DNA from: Haloglomus salinum
GTDB taxonomy: Archaea; Halobacteriota; Halobacteria; Halobacteriales; Haloarculaceae
DNA: 64,000 nucleotides
Direction of reading: 5' to 3'
NCBI RefSeq assembly: GCF_024298825.1
Contig: NZ_CP101153.1
Coordinates: 434,001 to 498,000 of the forward strand
The notes below the pieces were generated by a model. That model saw only the letters and a list, made by a program, of their open reading frames with translations. It ran no database searches and was not told the DNA's origin. This document shows, piece by piece, positions 48,923-57,329 of this stretch; position 1 is the first letter of the stretch, and each line of letters starts with the position of its first letter. Made by a program: the position numbers and the translations under genes.

Positions 48923-49953
48923 GCCGTGCGCCCGACCTATCCCCGCGCGAGGCTGTCGAGCGCTGGCTCGACAAGCTGCGCGTCGACAAGGCCGAGGCGA
49001 CGGTCTCGGGGTACTGGTATCGGCTCAAGCTGTTCGTCGAGTGGTGCGACGAGGAGGGTATCGAGTCGGTGCGTGACCTCTCGGGCTGGGACCTCGATAG
49101 CTACGAGCAGGCCCGGCGCGCGGCCGGCGTCAGCCCGGTTACGCTCTCGAACGAACTCACCACCCTGCGGCAGTTCCTCGCGTACTGCGAGCGCATCGAG
49201 CTGGTCGAGGCGGGGGTGTCCGAGAAGATCGACCCACCCAGCATCAACGAGAGCGACGAGGTCAACTCCGAGCGGCTGGAGAGCGACCGGGCGCTGGCAC
49301 TCATCCGCGCCTTTCGCGACGGCGACGAGCGCGCGAGTGCCCATCACGTCGCCCTGGAGCTGCTGTGGTTCATCGGCGCGCGGATGGGCGCCATCCGTGC
49401 CCTCGATGTGGGGGATGTCGACACCGACGCCGGGACCGTCCGGTTCGTCCACCGGCCCGAGTCCGACACCACGCTCAAGAACGGGCAGAAGGGCGAGCGG
49501 CTCGTCGGCATCCCCGACGAGACGGCGACGACCGTCAAGCGGTACCTCGCGCTGCAGCGGACGGAACTCGTCGATGACCACAAGCGCCGGCCGCTCCTCA
49601 CGACGACCTTCGGCCGGGCCAGTACGAACACCATCCGCAAGTGGATCTACTACGCGACGGCCCCATGTCGGGTCGGGCCCTGTCCACACGACCGGCAGCG
49701 TCTCACCTGCGACTGGTTCGACCGGACCTCAGCCAACGCGTGTCCCTCGACGCTGTCGCCGCATCGGGTGCGGACCGGGAGCATCACCTGGCAGCTCAAT
49801 CGCGGGCTCGACGAGCACGCGGTCAGCCGTCGTGTCAACGCCAGTCCCGAGACCATCAGAAAGCACTACGACGTGGCTGATGCGGACGAAGCGTTCCACG
49901 AGCGTCGCTCGGAAACCGTTACTCGATTGGCTATGGAGGACCCAGATGAATAA
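48919..49953 (+). CDS. int: Tyrosine recombinase (integrase) of the element
   Basis: 344 residues from a GTG. The N-terminal core-binding SAM-like domain (SPREAVERWLDKLRVDKAEA, TLSNELTTLRQFLAYCERI) precedes the catalytic domain: Arg in IGARMGAIRALDVGD, Lys in TLKNGQKGERL, His-x-x-Arg in LSPHRVRTGSITW and the nucleophile Tyr in IRKHYDVAD. A CRVGPCPHDRQRLTC insert may bind zinc. It ends 32 bp before attR, as expected for the enzyme that inserted the element into tRNA-Val. Confidence 0.93.
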   Translation: MSRAPDLSPREAVERWLDKLRVDKAEATVSGYWYRLKLFVEWCDEEGIESVRDLSGWDLDSYEQARRAAGVSPVTLSNELTTLRQFLAYCERIELVEAGVSEKIDPPSINESDEVNSERLESDRALALIRAFRDGDERASAHHVALELLWFIGARMGAIRALDVGDVDTDAGTVRFVHRPESDTTLKNGQKGERLVGIPDETATTVKRYLALQRTELVDDHKRRPLLTTTFGRASTNTIRKWIYYATAPCRVGPCPHDRQRLTCDWFDRTSANACPSTLSPHRVRTGSITWQLNRGLDEHAVSRRVNASPETIRKHYDVADADEAFHERRSETVTRLAMEDPDE

Positions 49954-49985
49954 TCACAATCACATTTCGATAAGTTACGCGAGTG

Positions 49986-49998
49986 AACCGCCCCAACC
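49986..49998 (+). repeat. attR: attR core
   Basis: Second exact copy of ccgccccaaccca. The flanking DNA does not resemble a tRNA, so this is the displaced copy of the tRNA 3' end and the right boundary of the element. Confidence 0.85.
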
Positions 49999-50258
49999 CA
50001 TCCTTGTATAAGGAAACCACCTTCGAAGAGAGGTTTCCTTCTGCAACCCACGGCCGTCTCGGAGGTGGGGGCGATGACTGGCCACCTGGAACCGTCGGGG
50101 AACCCCCTTGCCGGGGGAGCTGAAGTCGGGAGACACGATTCCACAGCCCACGGGTAGAGGTACGCTGGTTCCAGCAGGAACGAGTCGAGAAGGTAGTGTC
50201 GTCGGTACGATACCGTTGGACTGCGCCGGTTGGTCGCTCGCGAGACGTTAACTATTCC
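49999..50258. other. Region right of attR: hairpin and possible IS605-type remnant
   Basis: A hairpin (aaggaaacc at 50,008-50,016 with ggtttcctt at 50,030-50,038) could end transcription from the integrase operon. From about 50,041 to 50,157 a plus-strand frame without a start ends in a stop and codes GNPLAGGAEVGRHDSTAHG; this has the general look of the C-terminal tail of haloarchaeal TnpB-type proteins, but the match is from memory and weak. Confidence 0.3.
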
Positions 50259-50486
50259 TCAATCGCCGTTCGGCAGAGTTCGTTTCAATCGGTGTATGAT
50301 ACCCCCATCCCGTGGATAGTTCACCGCGCGTCGGTACCCGCAGTTTGGACAGACCGATCCGGACTCCCCATCGCGAGGCTGATGGTGATGCTCACGATGG
50401 TCGTACTTCGTTCCACACGCGAGACACCAGACCGCGTCGACGGGGGTGTCACGAGGCGTCGTCTCTCCGTCTTCGCCGGTCGTCAC
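50259..50486 (-). CDS. Small zinc-ribbon protein
   Basis: 75 residues from a GTG. Two knuckles, VWCLACGTKYDHREHHH and VCPNCGYRRA, form a zinc ribbon with a His-rich loop between. It is the first complete gene outside the element. It is divergent from the CBS-domain gene. Role unknown. Confidence 0.6.
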   Translation of the reverse strand: MTTGEDGETTPRDTPVDAVWCLACGTKYDHREHHHQPRDGESGSVCPNCGYRRAVNYPRDGGIIHRLKRTLPNGD

Positions 50487-50726
50487 GTTCCTTCCTCGCG
50501 GATTGTATCCTTGTATAATCGGCGCATCTCCAGAACGCGTGCGTTGTCCCGGGGGCGGGGCAGCCTGGATGCGGCCCAGGGGCTTCCAACTGGGTCGTTC
50601 GGTGATTCCAGCGGTCCGAGTACCGGTACAGGGTGGAGCAGATGTGCCCTGGACCACGGGGATTCACTCGCTACGGCTAGAACCAATCTTAAGAGAGCGG
50701 GCGGTCAACCGTTTCGGGAGAAGACG
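50487..50726. other. Promoter region of the CBS-domain gene
   Basis: About 240 bp between divergent genes. Just before 50,700 the stretch accaatcttaagagagc may contain the TATA element (cttaaga) some 35 bp from the ATG at 50,727. No gene seen. Confidence 0.35.
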
Positions 50727-51869
50727 ATGGACATCGCAGATATCGCGACCCGCGAGTACGTGCAGGTGGATAGTGACGAACGGTTGGCCAAGGTGCGGTC
50801 GCTGTTCGACCGTGAGAACCCCAAGAGCGTCATCGTCACGGAGGACGACGAGTACGCGGGTGTCATCACGGAACGCCAGTTGCTCCAGTCCCACGTCGAG
50901 GACGACGCGAAGGCAGGGAAGATGACACAGACCGCGCCCAAGGTCGACCGGACGGCGAACGTCCGGGACGTGGCTCGGGTGCTGGTCGAGGGGGGAGTGA
51001 AGCTGGCCCCCGTATTCGAGGCCGACCGGCTCTGGGGCGTCGTCACGGAGGACGCCCTCCTCGAAGCCGTCCTCGACAACCTCGACGTGCTGACGGTCGA
51101 GCAGATCGCCACGCGTGAGGTCAGCACGCTCCCCGAGGACGCGAGCGTCGGGCAGGCCATCAATCGCCTCCGGGAGAACGGTATCTCGCGGCTCCCCGTG
51201 GTCAACGAGAACGGTCGGCTGACGGGGATGCTGACGACCCACGACATCGCGGAGTTCGTGGTCCAGCGCAAGGACCGTACGACCCGCGGCGACCGCGCGG
51301 GCGACATCGACCGCGTCCTCGACCTCCCCGTGGCGGACCTGATGAGCAGCCCGGTGGCGACCGTGACCGAGGGCGAGTCCGTCCGCGAGGCCGTCGAGCG
51401 GATGCTGGAGAACGACTACGCCGGCCTCGTGGTCACCCCGGACGACGACGACGACCTCATCGCCGGCATCCTCACCAAGACGGACGTGCTGCGCGCGCTC
51501 TCCTACACCGAGGAGGAGCACATGGACGTCCAGATCACGAACGTGAAGCTGCTGGAGACCCTCTCGCGTGAGGAGATCGTCCGCTCCATCGAGGAGACCA
51601 CGGACAAGTTCGCGAAGATGCAGGTCCAGCACGCCCACGTCCGCTTCCACGAGCACGACGAGAAGCTCCGGGGCACGCCGCTGGTGCAGTGTCAGATCCG
51701 CCTCCGGACGAACGTCGGGCAGATGGCCGGCTCCGGCGAGGGCTACGGCGCCGAATCCGCCTTCCACGTCGCGCTCGACACCCTCGAACGGAACGTCCTC
51801 GAGCGGAAGGGGATGCGCGCCGACGAGGAGTACGAGGGCCAGCTCCTGCGGAAGCTGGGCGAGCTGTAG
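50727..51869 (+). CDS. Four-CBS-domain protein with ribosome-hibernation-like C-terminus
   Basis: 380 residues. Two CBS pairs cover about 1-125 (IATREYVQVDSDERLAKV, KMTQTAPKVDRTANVRDV) and 125-270 (IATREVSTLPEDASVGQ, LMSSPVATVTEGESVREAV), each with the GVITERQLL or GILTKTDVL ending. CBS pairs sense adenine nucleotides. The C-terminal ~100 residues (HMDVQITNVKLLETLSREEI, KMQVQHAHVRFHEHDEK) resemble the HPF/RaiA fold that stalls ribosomes. A combined sensor of energy state and ribosome-hibernation factor is a reasonable inference. The ATG follows a gggag ribosome binding site. Confidence 0.85.
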   Translation: MDIADIATREYVQVDSDERLAKVRSLFDRENPKSVIVTEDDEYAGVITERQLLQSHVEDDAKAGKMTQTAPKVDRTANVRDVARVLVEGGVKLAPVFEADRLWGVVTEDALLEAVLDNLDVLTVEQIATREVSTLPEDASVGQAINRLRENGISRLPVVNENGRLTGMLTTHDIAEFVVQRKDRTTRGDRAGDIDRVLDLPVADLMSSPVATVTEGESVREAVERMLENDYAGLVVTPDDDDDLIAGILTKTDVLRALSYTEEEHMDVQITNVKLLETLSREEIVRSIEETTDKFAKMQVQHAHVRFHEHDEKLRGTPLVQCQIRLRTNVGQMAGSGEGYGAESAFHVALDTLERNVLERKGMRADEEYEGQLLRKLGEL

Positions 51870-51915
51870 AAGGTCCACTCCGGTTCCCTCGCCCGCCACT
51901 CACCAGTACCGTGTT

Positions 51916-52174
51916 TGCGATTGCCGACCGTCCGGGACCGATATCGTGGCTGCGATTGCCGACCATCCGGGACCGATATCGTGGCTGCGATTGCCGACCA
52001 TCCGGGACCGATATCGTGGCTGCGATTGCCGACCATCCGGGACCGATATCGTGGCTGCGATTGCCGACCATCCGGGACCGATATCGTGGCTGCGATTGCC
52101 GACCATCCGGGACCGATATCGTGGCTGCGATTGCCGACCATCCGGGACCGATATCGTGGCTGCGATTGCCGACC
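51916..52174. repeat. Seven-fold 35-bp tandem repeat
   Basis: Seven full contiguous units start at 51,916, 51,951, 51,986, 52,021, 52,056, 52,091 and 52,126, with a 14-bp partial unit at 52,161. Units 2-7 are identical; unit 1 differs at one base (ccg against cca). Each unit contains the palindrome cgatatcg. There are no spacers, so it is not a CRISPR array. It lies between the CBS gene stop and a structured gap before radB. Because 35 is not a multiple of 3, three units make one 35-codon period in every frame. Confidence 0.95.
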
Positions 52175-52624
52175 TGTTGTGACCACCGCCGGCGCGCTGC
52201 GCGCGCCGACGGACAAGCCCGCCCCGGTTGACGAGGCTCGCGGCGTCCCTGCCCTTCCCCAGGTCACGCGGGTTCGCTTTCGCTCACCACGCGTTCCCGG
52301 CCCGTAGACTGTGTCGGGTCGCGTACCCAGTCAGTCGCACAGGGCGCGCGCTGGCGGCTGTGCCCGCAGGGCCAGCCGCCTCTAAGCGCGCGAGGGCCGA
52401 AGCGCGCAGCGCTAGCGAGCACTGCAGGCGGCTGGGGAGGTGAGAGGCCCACGGACCCGACTGGCCCACTCGAGGTGTCGCCAGCGCCCGCGGGCGCTGG
52501 CGTGGGTCCCATCAGGTCGGCATCATCCTCGCTCCTGCCGCCATTCACACACTAAAATCAGAATAGACTTCGAATCCACTACACAGCCCAATATATTGCA
52601 GAATAAGCCAGAAACCAGCCCATT
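52175..52624. other. Structured GC-rich intergenic region
   Basis: About 450 bp with no credible gene. It is full of inverted repeats: gcgcgctgcgcgcgc near 52,193, ccagccgcc (about 52,372) pairing with ggcggctgg (about 52,427), and the perfect 24-bp palindrome at 52,479-52,502. The last ~75 bp are AT-rich (aatatattgcagaataagcc). I do not see the conserved cores of RNase P RNA or 7S RNA on either strand. A non-coding RNA is possible. Confidence 0.45.
52479..52502. other. Perfect 24-bp palindrome
   Basis: The arms cgccagcgcccg and cgggcgctggcg are exact reverse complements with no loop. It can form a cruciform or RNA hairpin, or be a binding site. Confidence 0.6.
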
Positions 52625-53353
52625 TCAGAACTCGGCGGGTGTCCCTTCCTCGACCCCCTCCAGCCCGTCCTCGGTGATTCGGAACCGCGCCGTCTCACCC
52701 GCGGCCTTCGAGCGGTGCTTCTCCAGCGTCGCCCGGCGGTTCCCCGCCCGGAACCGCTCGACCCGCAGCACGACCCCCGACCAGTGGGTCAGCGTGTGCC
52801 CACCCAGCGGCCGCGGGCGCTCGGACTCGCTCTCCGGGTCCGCGTACACCTGGTTCGTGATGACCACCGCGAGGTCGTGCTTGCGAGCGAGCGAGAGGAG
52901 GTGGGTCACCTGCCGTGCGACATCGCGGAGCGCGGCGCCGCCGTCCTCGTCGTCGCGCGCGAGCCGGTAGAACCCCGTCGCCGAATCGAGGACGACGAGG
53001 TCGACGCGGTCGGCGAACTCGGCGGCGTCCCGCACCGCTTCGGCCTGCTCGTCGAAGTCGTACGCCTCCGTGATGATGATGCGCGAGGCCAGGTCCTCGA
53101 CGGTTGCGTCGGGGTCATCCATCCCCTCGACGCGTGCACGTGCGAGTTGCTCGAGGCGGTCGACCGAGAGCCCCTCCGTGTCGATGTAGAGGGCGGTCCC
53201 GCCACGGGCGGCGACGCCGACGGCCGCCGACAGCGCGAGGTTCGTCTTCCCGGCGGCCGGCGGGCCGTAGACCTGGGTCACGGCGCCGCGCTCCAGCCCG
53301 CCGTCCAGCAGCTCGTCGACCGTCGAACACCCCGTCGGGATGGACTCGCTCAC
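52625..53353 (-). CDS. radB: RadB recombinase paralogue
   Basis: 242 residues from the GTG at 53,353, which directly precedes SESIPTGCSTVDELLDGGLE, the usual RadB start. Walker A is GPPAAGKT and Walker B is VDLVVLDSATGF; the L2-like HTLTHWSGVVLRVERF follows. RadB is the shorter RecA-family protein of Euryarchaeota that assists RadA in homologous recombination. It lacks the N-terminal HhH domain of RadA, as expected. Confidence 0.92.
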   Translation of the reverse strand: MSESIPTGCSTVDELLDGGLERGAVTQVYGPPAAGKTNLALSAAVGVAARGGTALYIDTEGLSVDRLEQLARARVEGMDDPDATVEDLASRIIITEAYDFDEQAEAVRDAAEFADRVDLVVLDSATGFYRLARDDEDGGAALRDVARQVTHLLSLARKHDLAVVITNQVYADPESESERPRPLGGHTLTHWSGVVLRVERFRAGNRRATLEKHRSKAAGETARFRITEDGLEGVEEGTPAEF

Positions 53354-53435
53354 ACGCGTCGTTGGTCGCAATCCGACAAAAACGTCCGGAGTCACGGCCC
53401 GGCGCGCGCGGTCGAGCGGCCGGCGGCCCACCCGG

Positions 53436-54890
53436 TCACCGCTCCCGGACGAGGAACTCCTGGCCCTCCGCCATCCGCAGCGTCATCTGCGGCGAGAGCG
53501 GCGGACCGCCGTCCTCGTTCTCCCCGAGGAAGTAGAGCTCGTAGTTCCGACCGATGGTGGCGAGTGCCAGCTTCGCCTCCAGCAGGGCGAACTGGCGGCC
53601 GATGCAGATGCGCGGGCCGCCGCCGAACGGCGCGTAGGCGAAGTCGTGGAGGTTCTGCCGGAACTCGTCGGTCCACCGGTCCGGGTCGAACGTGTCCGGG
53701 CGGTCGAAGAACCGCGGGTCGCGCTGGATGCGGTAGAGGACGATGTTGATGCGTTCGCCCTCCGGGACGCGGTAGCCGTCGAACGCCACGTCCTCGGCCG
53801 CCTCGCGCGGGAGGCCGTAGACGGGCGGGAACAGCCGGAGCGTCTCGGTGACGACCTTGTCCGTGAACTCCAGCCGACCCTCCGCGACATCCTCGGCGGT
53901 CGGCAGCCCATCGAGCGCATCCACTTCGGCCTGGAACCGCTCGCGGACCTCGGGATGCTCCGCGAGCGCCCAGAGTGCGAACGTGAGCGACGTGGTCGTC
54001 GTGTCGTGGCCGGCGAAGATGATGGTCACCATCTGGTCGCGCAGGCGCTCGTCGGTGAGCATCCCCGAGTCCGTCACGCCGGCCTCGCGCAGGCCGACGA
54101 GGAGGCGCATCAGGTCGTCGGCCTCCGACGGATTCGCGGGCGGGTCCTCGGCGGCCTCGGCGAGCAGGCGGTCGGCTTCCTCCTGGAGTGTCTGCTTGCC
54201 CTGCTTGAATCGTCTGCGCGCGGGCGTGGGGACCCACTCGGGGAGCGGGTAGGACGTGGGGACGAACCAGTCGTGCAGCGCCTCGGCGGCCCGGCGGACC
54301 GTCTCGTCGCCATCGAGGCGGAGTTCGCGCCCGAGGATGGCGGCGAACAGCACGTCCAGCGTGAGGTCGGTCATCTCGGCCTGGAGAGTGAGGCGCTGGC
54401 CGTCGTTCCACCGGCCGACGCGGCGCTGGACCTGCTCGACCATCGTGTCCGCGTAGCCGCGAACGCTCTCGCGAACGAACAGCGGTTGCAGGGTCTGTCG
54501 TTGCTGGGTCCACTCCTCGCCCTCGACGGTGAGGAGGCCGTCACCGAACGCGATGCCGAAGTCGTCGGACTTGCGGAACCGGTCGCGCTCCGTGAGGAGG
54601 ACGCGTTTCGAGTGGTCCGGATGGCAGAGCTGGTACCAGTCACCCACGCCAGCCAGGTGGGCGCGGAAGATATCCTGCTCGCGCCCGCCCCGGTTCAGCA
54701 GCTCCACCGGGCTCCGCATGTAGTGCAGCGAGTGGAACGCCGGATGCCCGAGGGTCTCGGGGTACGGCGGGAGTGGCAGGTCGGTGGGCCGGGAGCCGTC
54801 CGAATCGTCGTCACGCACCGCGGTCACGTCGGAGTCGGTCCCGTCGACGGTATCGATACGGCCGCCGGTCGGGCCAGCGCCGGAACTCAT
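53436..54890 (-). CDS. Cytochrome P450
   Basis: 484 residues. Diagnostic features are the I-helix [20 protein letters not shown], the ExxR motif in [13 protein letters not shown], the PERF-like [10 protein letters not shown] and the heme-binding loop [15 protein letters not shown] with the axial Cys. It oxidises an organic substrate using heme and an external electron donor. There is no membrane anchor, so it is soluble like bacterial P450s. The family CYP174 is known from haloarchaea, but assignment needs comparison. No redox partner gene is adjacent. Confidence 0.92.
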   Translation of the reverse strand: MSSGAGPTGGRIDTVDGTDSDVTAVRDDDSDGSRPTDLPLPPYPETLGHPAFHSLHYMRSPVELLNRGGREQDIFRAHLAGVGDWYQLCHPDHSKRVLLTERDRFRKSDDFGIAFGDGLLTVEGEEWTQQRQTLQPLFVRESVRGYADTMVEQVQRRVGRWNDGQRLTLQAEMTDLTLDVLFAAILGRELRLDGDETVRRAAEALHDWFVPTSYPLPEWVPTPARRRFKQGKQTLQEEADRLLAEAAEDPPANPSEADDLMRLLVGLREAGVTDSGMLTDERLRDQMVTIIFAGHDTTTTSLTFALWALAEHPEVRERFQAEVDALDGLPTAEDVAEGRLEFTDKVVTETLRLFPPVYGLPREAAEDVAFDGYRVPEGERINIVLYRIQRDPRFFDRPDTFDPDRWTDEFRQNLHDFAYAPFGGGPRICIGRQFALLEAKLALATIGRNYELYFLGENEDGGPPLSPQMTLRMAEGQEFLVRER

Positions 54891-55023
54891 GTGCTATCAC
54901 GTAACACGACAACAATTGCCTGTTATCCCGTCGATACGAGGGAAGCTTATCAGAAGTGGTCCGGAGCGGCTCGACCGCCGTCGGGAAGTCAGGGAGTCGG
55001 GGAGTTGGGGCGTCGGGGACCCG

Positions 55024-55464
55024 TCAGACCGAGAGCACGGGCTGGTCGGCGTGCGCGATGACGTACTGCGCGGCCTTCTCGATAGCCGCCTGGGGGTCGC
55101 CCGTGACCGGCTCGCGCGGCAGGACGACGAAGTCCGCCCCCAGCTGGTCGGCCACCTCCGTGATGACGCTACCGGGATGTTGGGTCAGGCGCTGGGTCGA
55201 GTAGCCGTACGCCGACGAGTGAGTCGACTCGAGGTCGGTCTCGTCGAGTCGGTCGAGGATGGGGTCGACGGCGGCGACCGTCGTCTCGGCCGCCAGCTCG
55301 CCGTCGATGGTTCCCTCCTGTACGCGGCGAGACATCTCCTCTCCCAGCACGAACAGAACGTGGACTGCCGCGTCGTAACGGTCGGCGACCGCGACGGCGT
55401 ACTCGAACGCCTCGGCGGCGTTGTCGCTTCCGTCGACCGGTGCCAGCACCAGGTCCGCCTCCAT
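55024..55464 (-). CDS. Universal stress protein (UspA family)
   Basis: 146 residues from the ATG at 55,464. The alpha/beta fold starts [26 protein letters not shown] and has [17 protein letters not shown] near the end. The ATP-binding G-x2-G-x9-G-S/T motif of MJ0577-like members is not present, so it may belong to the non-ATP-binding group. Divergent from rpl10e. Confidence 0.85.
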   Translation of the reverse strand: MEADLVLAPVDGSDNAAEAFEYAVAVADRYDAAVHVLFVLGEEMSRRVQEGTIDGELAAETTVAAVDPILDRLDETDLESTHSSAYGYSTQRLTQHPGSVITEVADQLGADFVVLPREPVTGDPQAAIEKAAQYVIAHADQPVLSV

Positions 55465-55578
55465 ATCCGGGTCGAGACGGGCAGGGTACAAGAAGCCACC
55501 CGACCGCTCTCGGCAGTGGCGGGTCGCCAACACGGCTTCGAAGCGTTCTTAACGCTCCTGGGTCTCCGTATCAGTAAT

Positions 55579-56112
55579 ATGAGCGACAAACCGGCCTCGA
55601 TGTACCGGGACATCGACAAGCCGTCGTACACGCGACGGGAGTACATCACGGGCATCCCCGGCTCGAAGATCGCACAGCACAAGATGGGGCAGATCAAGAA
55701 GGACCCCGACGAGTACGAGGTCCAGGTCTCGCTCGTCACGGAGGAGTCCTGCCAGCTCCGCCACGGGTCGCTGGAGGCTTCGCGCCTGTCGGCCAACCGC
55801 CGGATGCTGAAGGTGCTCGGCGAGGAGGGCGACTACAAGATGATCCTCCGGAAGTTCCCCCATCAGGTCATCCGGGAGAACAAGCAGGCGACCGGCGCCG
55901 GCGCCGACCGTGTCTCCGACGGGATGCGCCAGTCGTTCGGCAAGATCGTCGGCACGGCCGCCCGCGTCCAGAAGGGCGACCAGCTGTTCACGGCGTGGGT
56001 CCATCCCGAGGACGCCGACACCGTGAAGGACGCCTTCCGCCGCGCCTACAACAAGATCTCCCCGCCCTGCCGCATCGTCGTCGAGCGTGGCGAGGAGACG
56101 CTCATCTCCTGA
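55579..56112 (+). CDS. rpl10e: Ribosomal protein L10e (uL16)
   Basis: 177 residues, full length. [21 protein letters not shown], the conserved KPASMYR start, [22 protein letters not shown] and [12 protein letters not shown] are typical for L10e, the archaeal counterpart of bacterial L16 in the large subunit near the peptidyl-transferase centre. The ATG at 55,579 is 30 bp after a TATA-poor but short leader (cttaacgctcc), consistent with strong expression. Confidence 0.95.
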   Translation: MSDKPASMYRDIDKPSYTRREYITGIPGSKIAQHKMGQIKKDPDEYEVQVSLVTEESCQLRHGSLEASRLSANRRMLKVLGEEGDYKMILRKFPHQVIRENKQATGAGADRVSDGMRQSFGKIVGTAARVQKGDQLFTAWVHPEDADTVKDAFRRAYNKISPPCRIVVERGEETLIS

Positions 56113-56276
56113 TACGGCGAGCGACGCCGCGAATCACTCCCCTCCGCTCTCCCGGATAGCTCCGTCCCTGCCCGCCGAGAGTTGTTTCCTTCCGCGAGAC
56201 CGGCAAGAGAACTCGAGAGTCCGCCAGCGAGCCGCGGCTCCTCGTGGGCGTGGGAGTCCGAGAACGGGCTGCCCGA

Positions 56277-56519
56277 CTACCGACCGACGACGATGTGGTC
56301 CCGAACGGCCTGGACGTTACCGATGGGGACGAGGAAGTGCCCGTGGTCGTTGCGCTGGAAGGCGGTCTCGCGGGGGCCCGTCTCGCCGGGGTCGACGATG
56401 AGGTTCTGCAACGTCCCGGTCTTGAGGTCCATCGTGACGTTGTACAGCATGCCCAGTTCGGCTCCGTCGGCGCCCATGACCGTCTTGCCCGAGAGGTTCT
56501 CGGCCAGTATCTCCGACAT
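56277..56519 (-). CDS. PRC-barrel domain protein
   Basis: 80 residues (SEILAENLSGKTVMGADGAELG, NLIVDPGE, FLVPIGNVQAVRDHIVVGR). The pattern of six strands with a GxxVxxxDGxELG opening and VPxxxVxxxxDxIVV ending is a PRC barrel, found in RNA-binding and photosynthetic reaction-centre proteins. Stand-alone copies are common in haloarchaea. Divergent from the halocyanin gene. Role unknown. Confidence 0.88.
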   Translation of the reverse strand: MSEILAENLSGKTVMGADGAELGMLYNVTMDLKTGTLQNLIVDPGETGPRETAFQRNDHGHFLVPIGNVQAVRDHIVVGR

Positions 56520-56669
56520 ATCCCGTGCGTGCCCGTGCCATCACTTCAACGTTCCTGCGGCGTCAGACGGCCGTCGGCCGCGTGTCGCGCGCGGTCCGGA
56601 ACCGATGGCGGGGGATTTCGGGTCGGAATCTGGTCAACGCTTTTGCGTCCACCCATCCGCTAGCGGGAC

Positions 56670-57221
56670 ATGGAACGACGACGATTCCTCCGCGCGGCCG
56701 CGGCCGCAGGGATACCGGTCACACTCGCGGGCTGTACGAACGACGGCGGCGACGGCGGCGGCGATGGCGGGTCGACCCCGACGGCGACATACGAGCCCAC
56801 GGCCACGCCGACCGAGGCGATGGGGACGACGAGCGACCAGATGACGCCCACCGCGACGGACACGGCCACACCGACGGACAAACCGACCGCGACCGAGAGC
56901 CCGACCCCGACGGGGACGCCGACCCCCGTCCCCGACATGGAGGTGACCGTGGCGCCGAGCGGTAACCTCCGGTTCGACCCGGCCTCGTTCACCATCTCCG
57001 CGGGCGACACCGTGCTCTGGACGTGGGACGGGAGCGGCCACAACGTCAAGCCCGACGGCATCCCCTCGGACGCGGACTGGACGGGCACCCCCGGGGACAA
57101 TCTGACCACGTACGGGAGCGACTACAGCTACGTCTACACCTTCGACATCCCGGGGTCGTACGACTACAAATGCATCCCACACCAGAGCAGTGGCATGACG
57201 GCGTCGTTCACCGTCGAGTGA
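56670..57221 (+). CDS. Halocyanin-like blue copper lipoprotein
   Basis: 183 residues. The N-terminus ERRRFLRAAAAAGIPVTLAGC combines a twin-arginine signal and lipobox. A Thr/Pro-rich linker (~45 residues) leads to a cupredoxin domain with the copper ligands His in GSGHNVKPDG and Cys, His, Met in YKCIPHQSSGM. It carries electrons on the outside of the membrane. The linker has been shortened or stretched compared with other halocyanins but all ligands are kept. Confidence 0.93.
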   Translation: MERRRFLRAAAAAGIPVTLAGCTNDGGDGGGDGGSTPTATYEPTATPTEAMGTTSDQMTPTATDTATPTDKPTATESPTPTGTPTPVPDMEVTVAPSGNLRFDPASFTISAGDTVLWTWDGSGHNVKPDGIPSDADWTGTPGDNLTTYGSDYSYVYTFDIPGSYDYKCIPHQSSGMTASFTVE

Positions 57222-57329
57222 CGCTCCCGGCGCGTCCCGTACGGCCGGGCCACGGCGAGACGGGTTGGACAGGTTCAAACCCCCTCGGACCGCACCACAC
57301 GTCAACGAACCTTCTCGGGTGATCTCCAT

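Larger units (their letters stand above)
13255..49998. mobile_element. ~36.7-kb integrated element in tRNA-Val(GAC)
   Basis: The element is bounded by 13-bp direct repeats of the tRNA 3' end. A complete tyrosine recombinase gene ends 32 bp before the right repeat, which is the standard layout of tRNA-targeting archaeal elements. It contains its own Orc1/Cdc6, a DNA methyltransferase, a membrane-protein/ATPase operon, pilins, many mini zinc-finger proteins and regulators. No capsid, terminase, portal or tail gene was recognised, and no relaxase or VirB4-type gene. The family is therefore open: virus with a membrane particle, vesicle-forming plasmid, or conjugative element. Confidence 0.85.

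Noticed and set aside
49986-49998. Second tRNA at the right border
   Set aside because: Only 13 bp of the tRNA 3' end are present; upstream sequence cannot form a cloverleaf.
13255-49998. Head-tail provirus
   Set aside because: No terminase, portal, major capsid, protease or tail gene could be recognised in any frame.
51916-52174. CRISPR array
   Set aside because: Units are directly contiguous without spacers and no cas genes are present.
51743-52267. Repeat proteins read from the 35-bp array on both strands
   Set aside because: Any frame through a repeat free of stop codons stays open; no ribosome binding site or start supports translation.
52264-52548. 94-codon minus-strand open frame between the minisatellite and radB
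   Set aside because: Pro/Gly/Ala low complexity, crosses the palindromes, no promoter or family.
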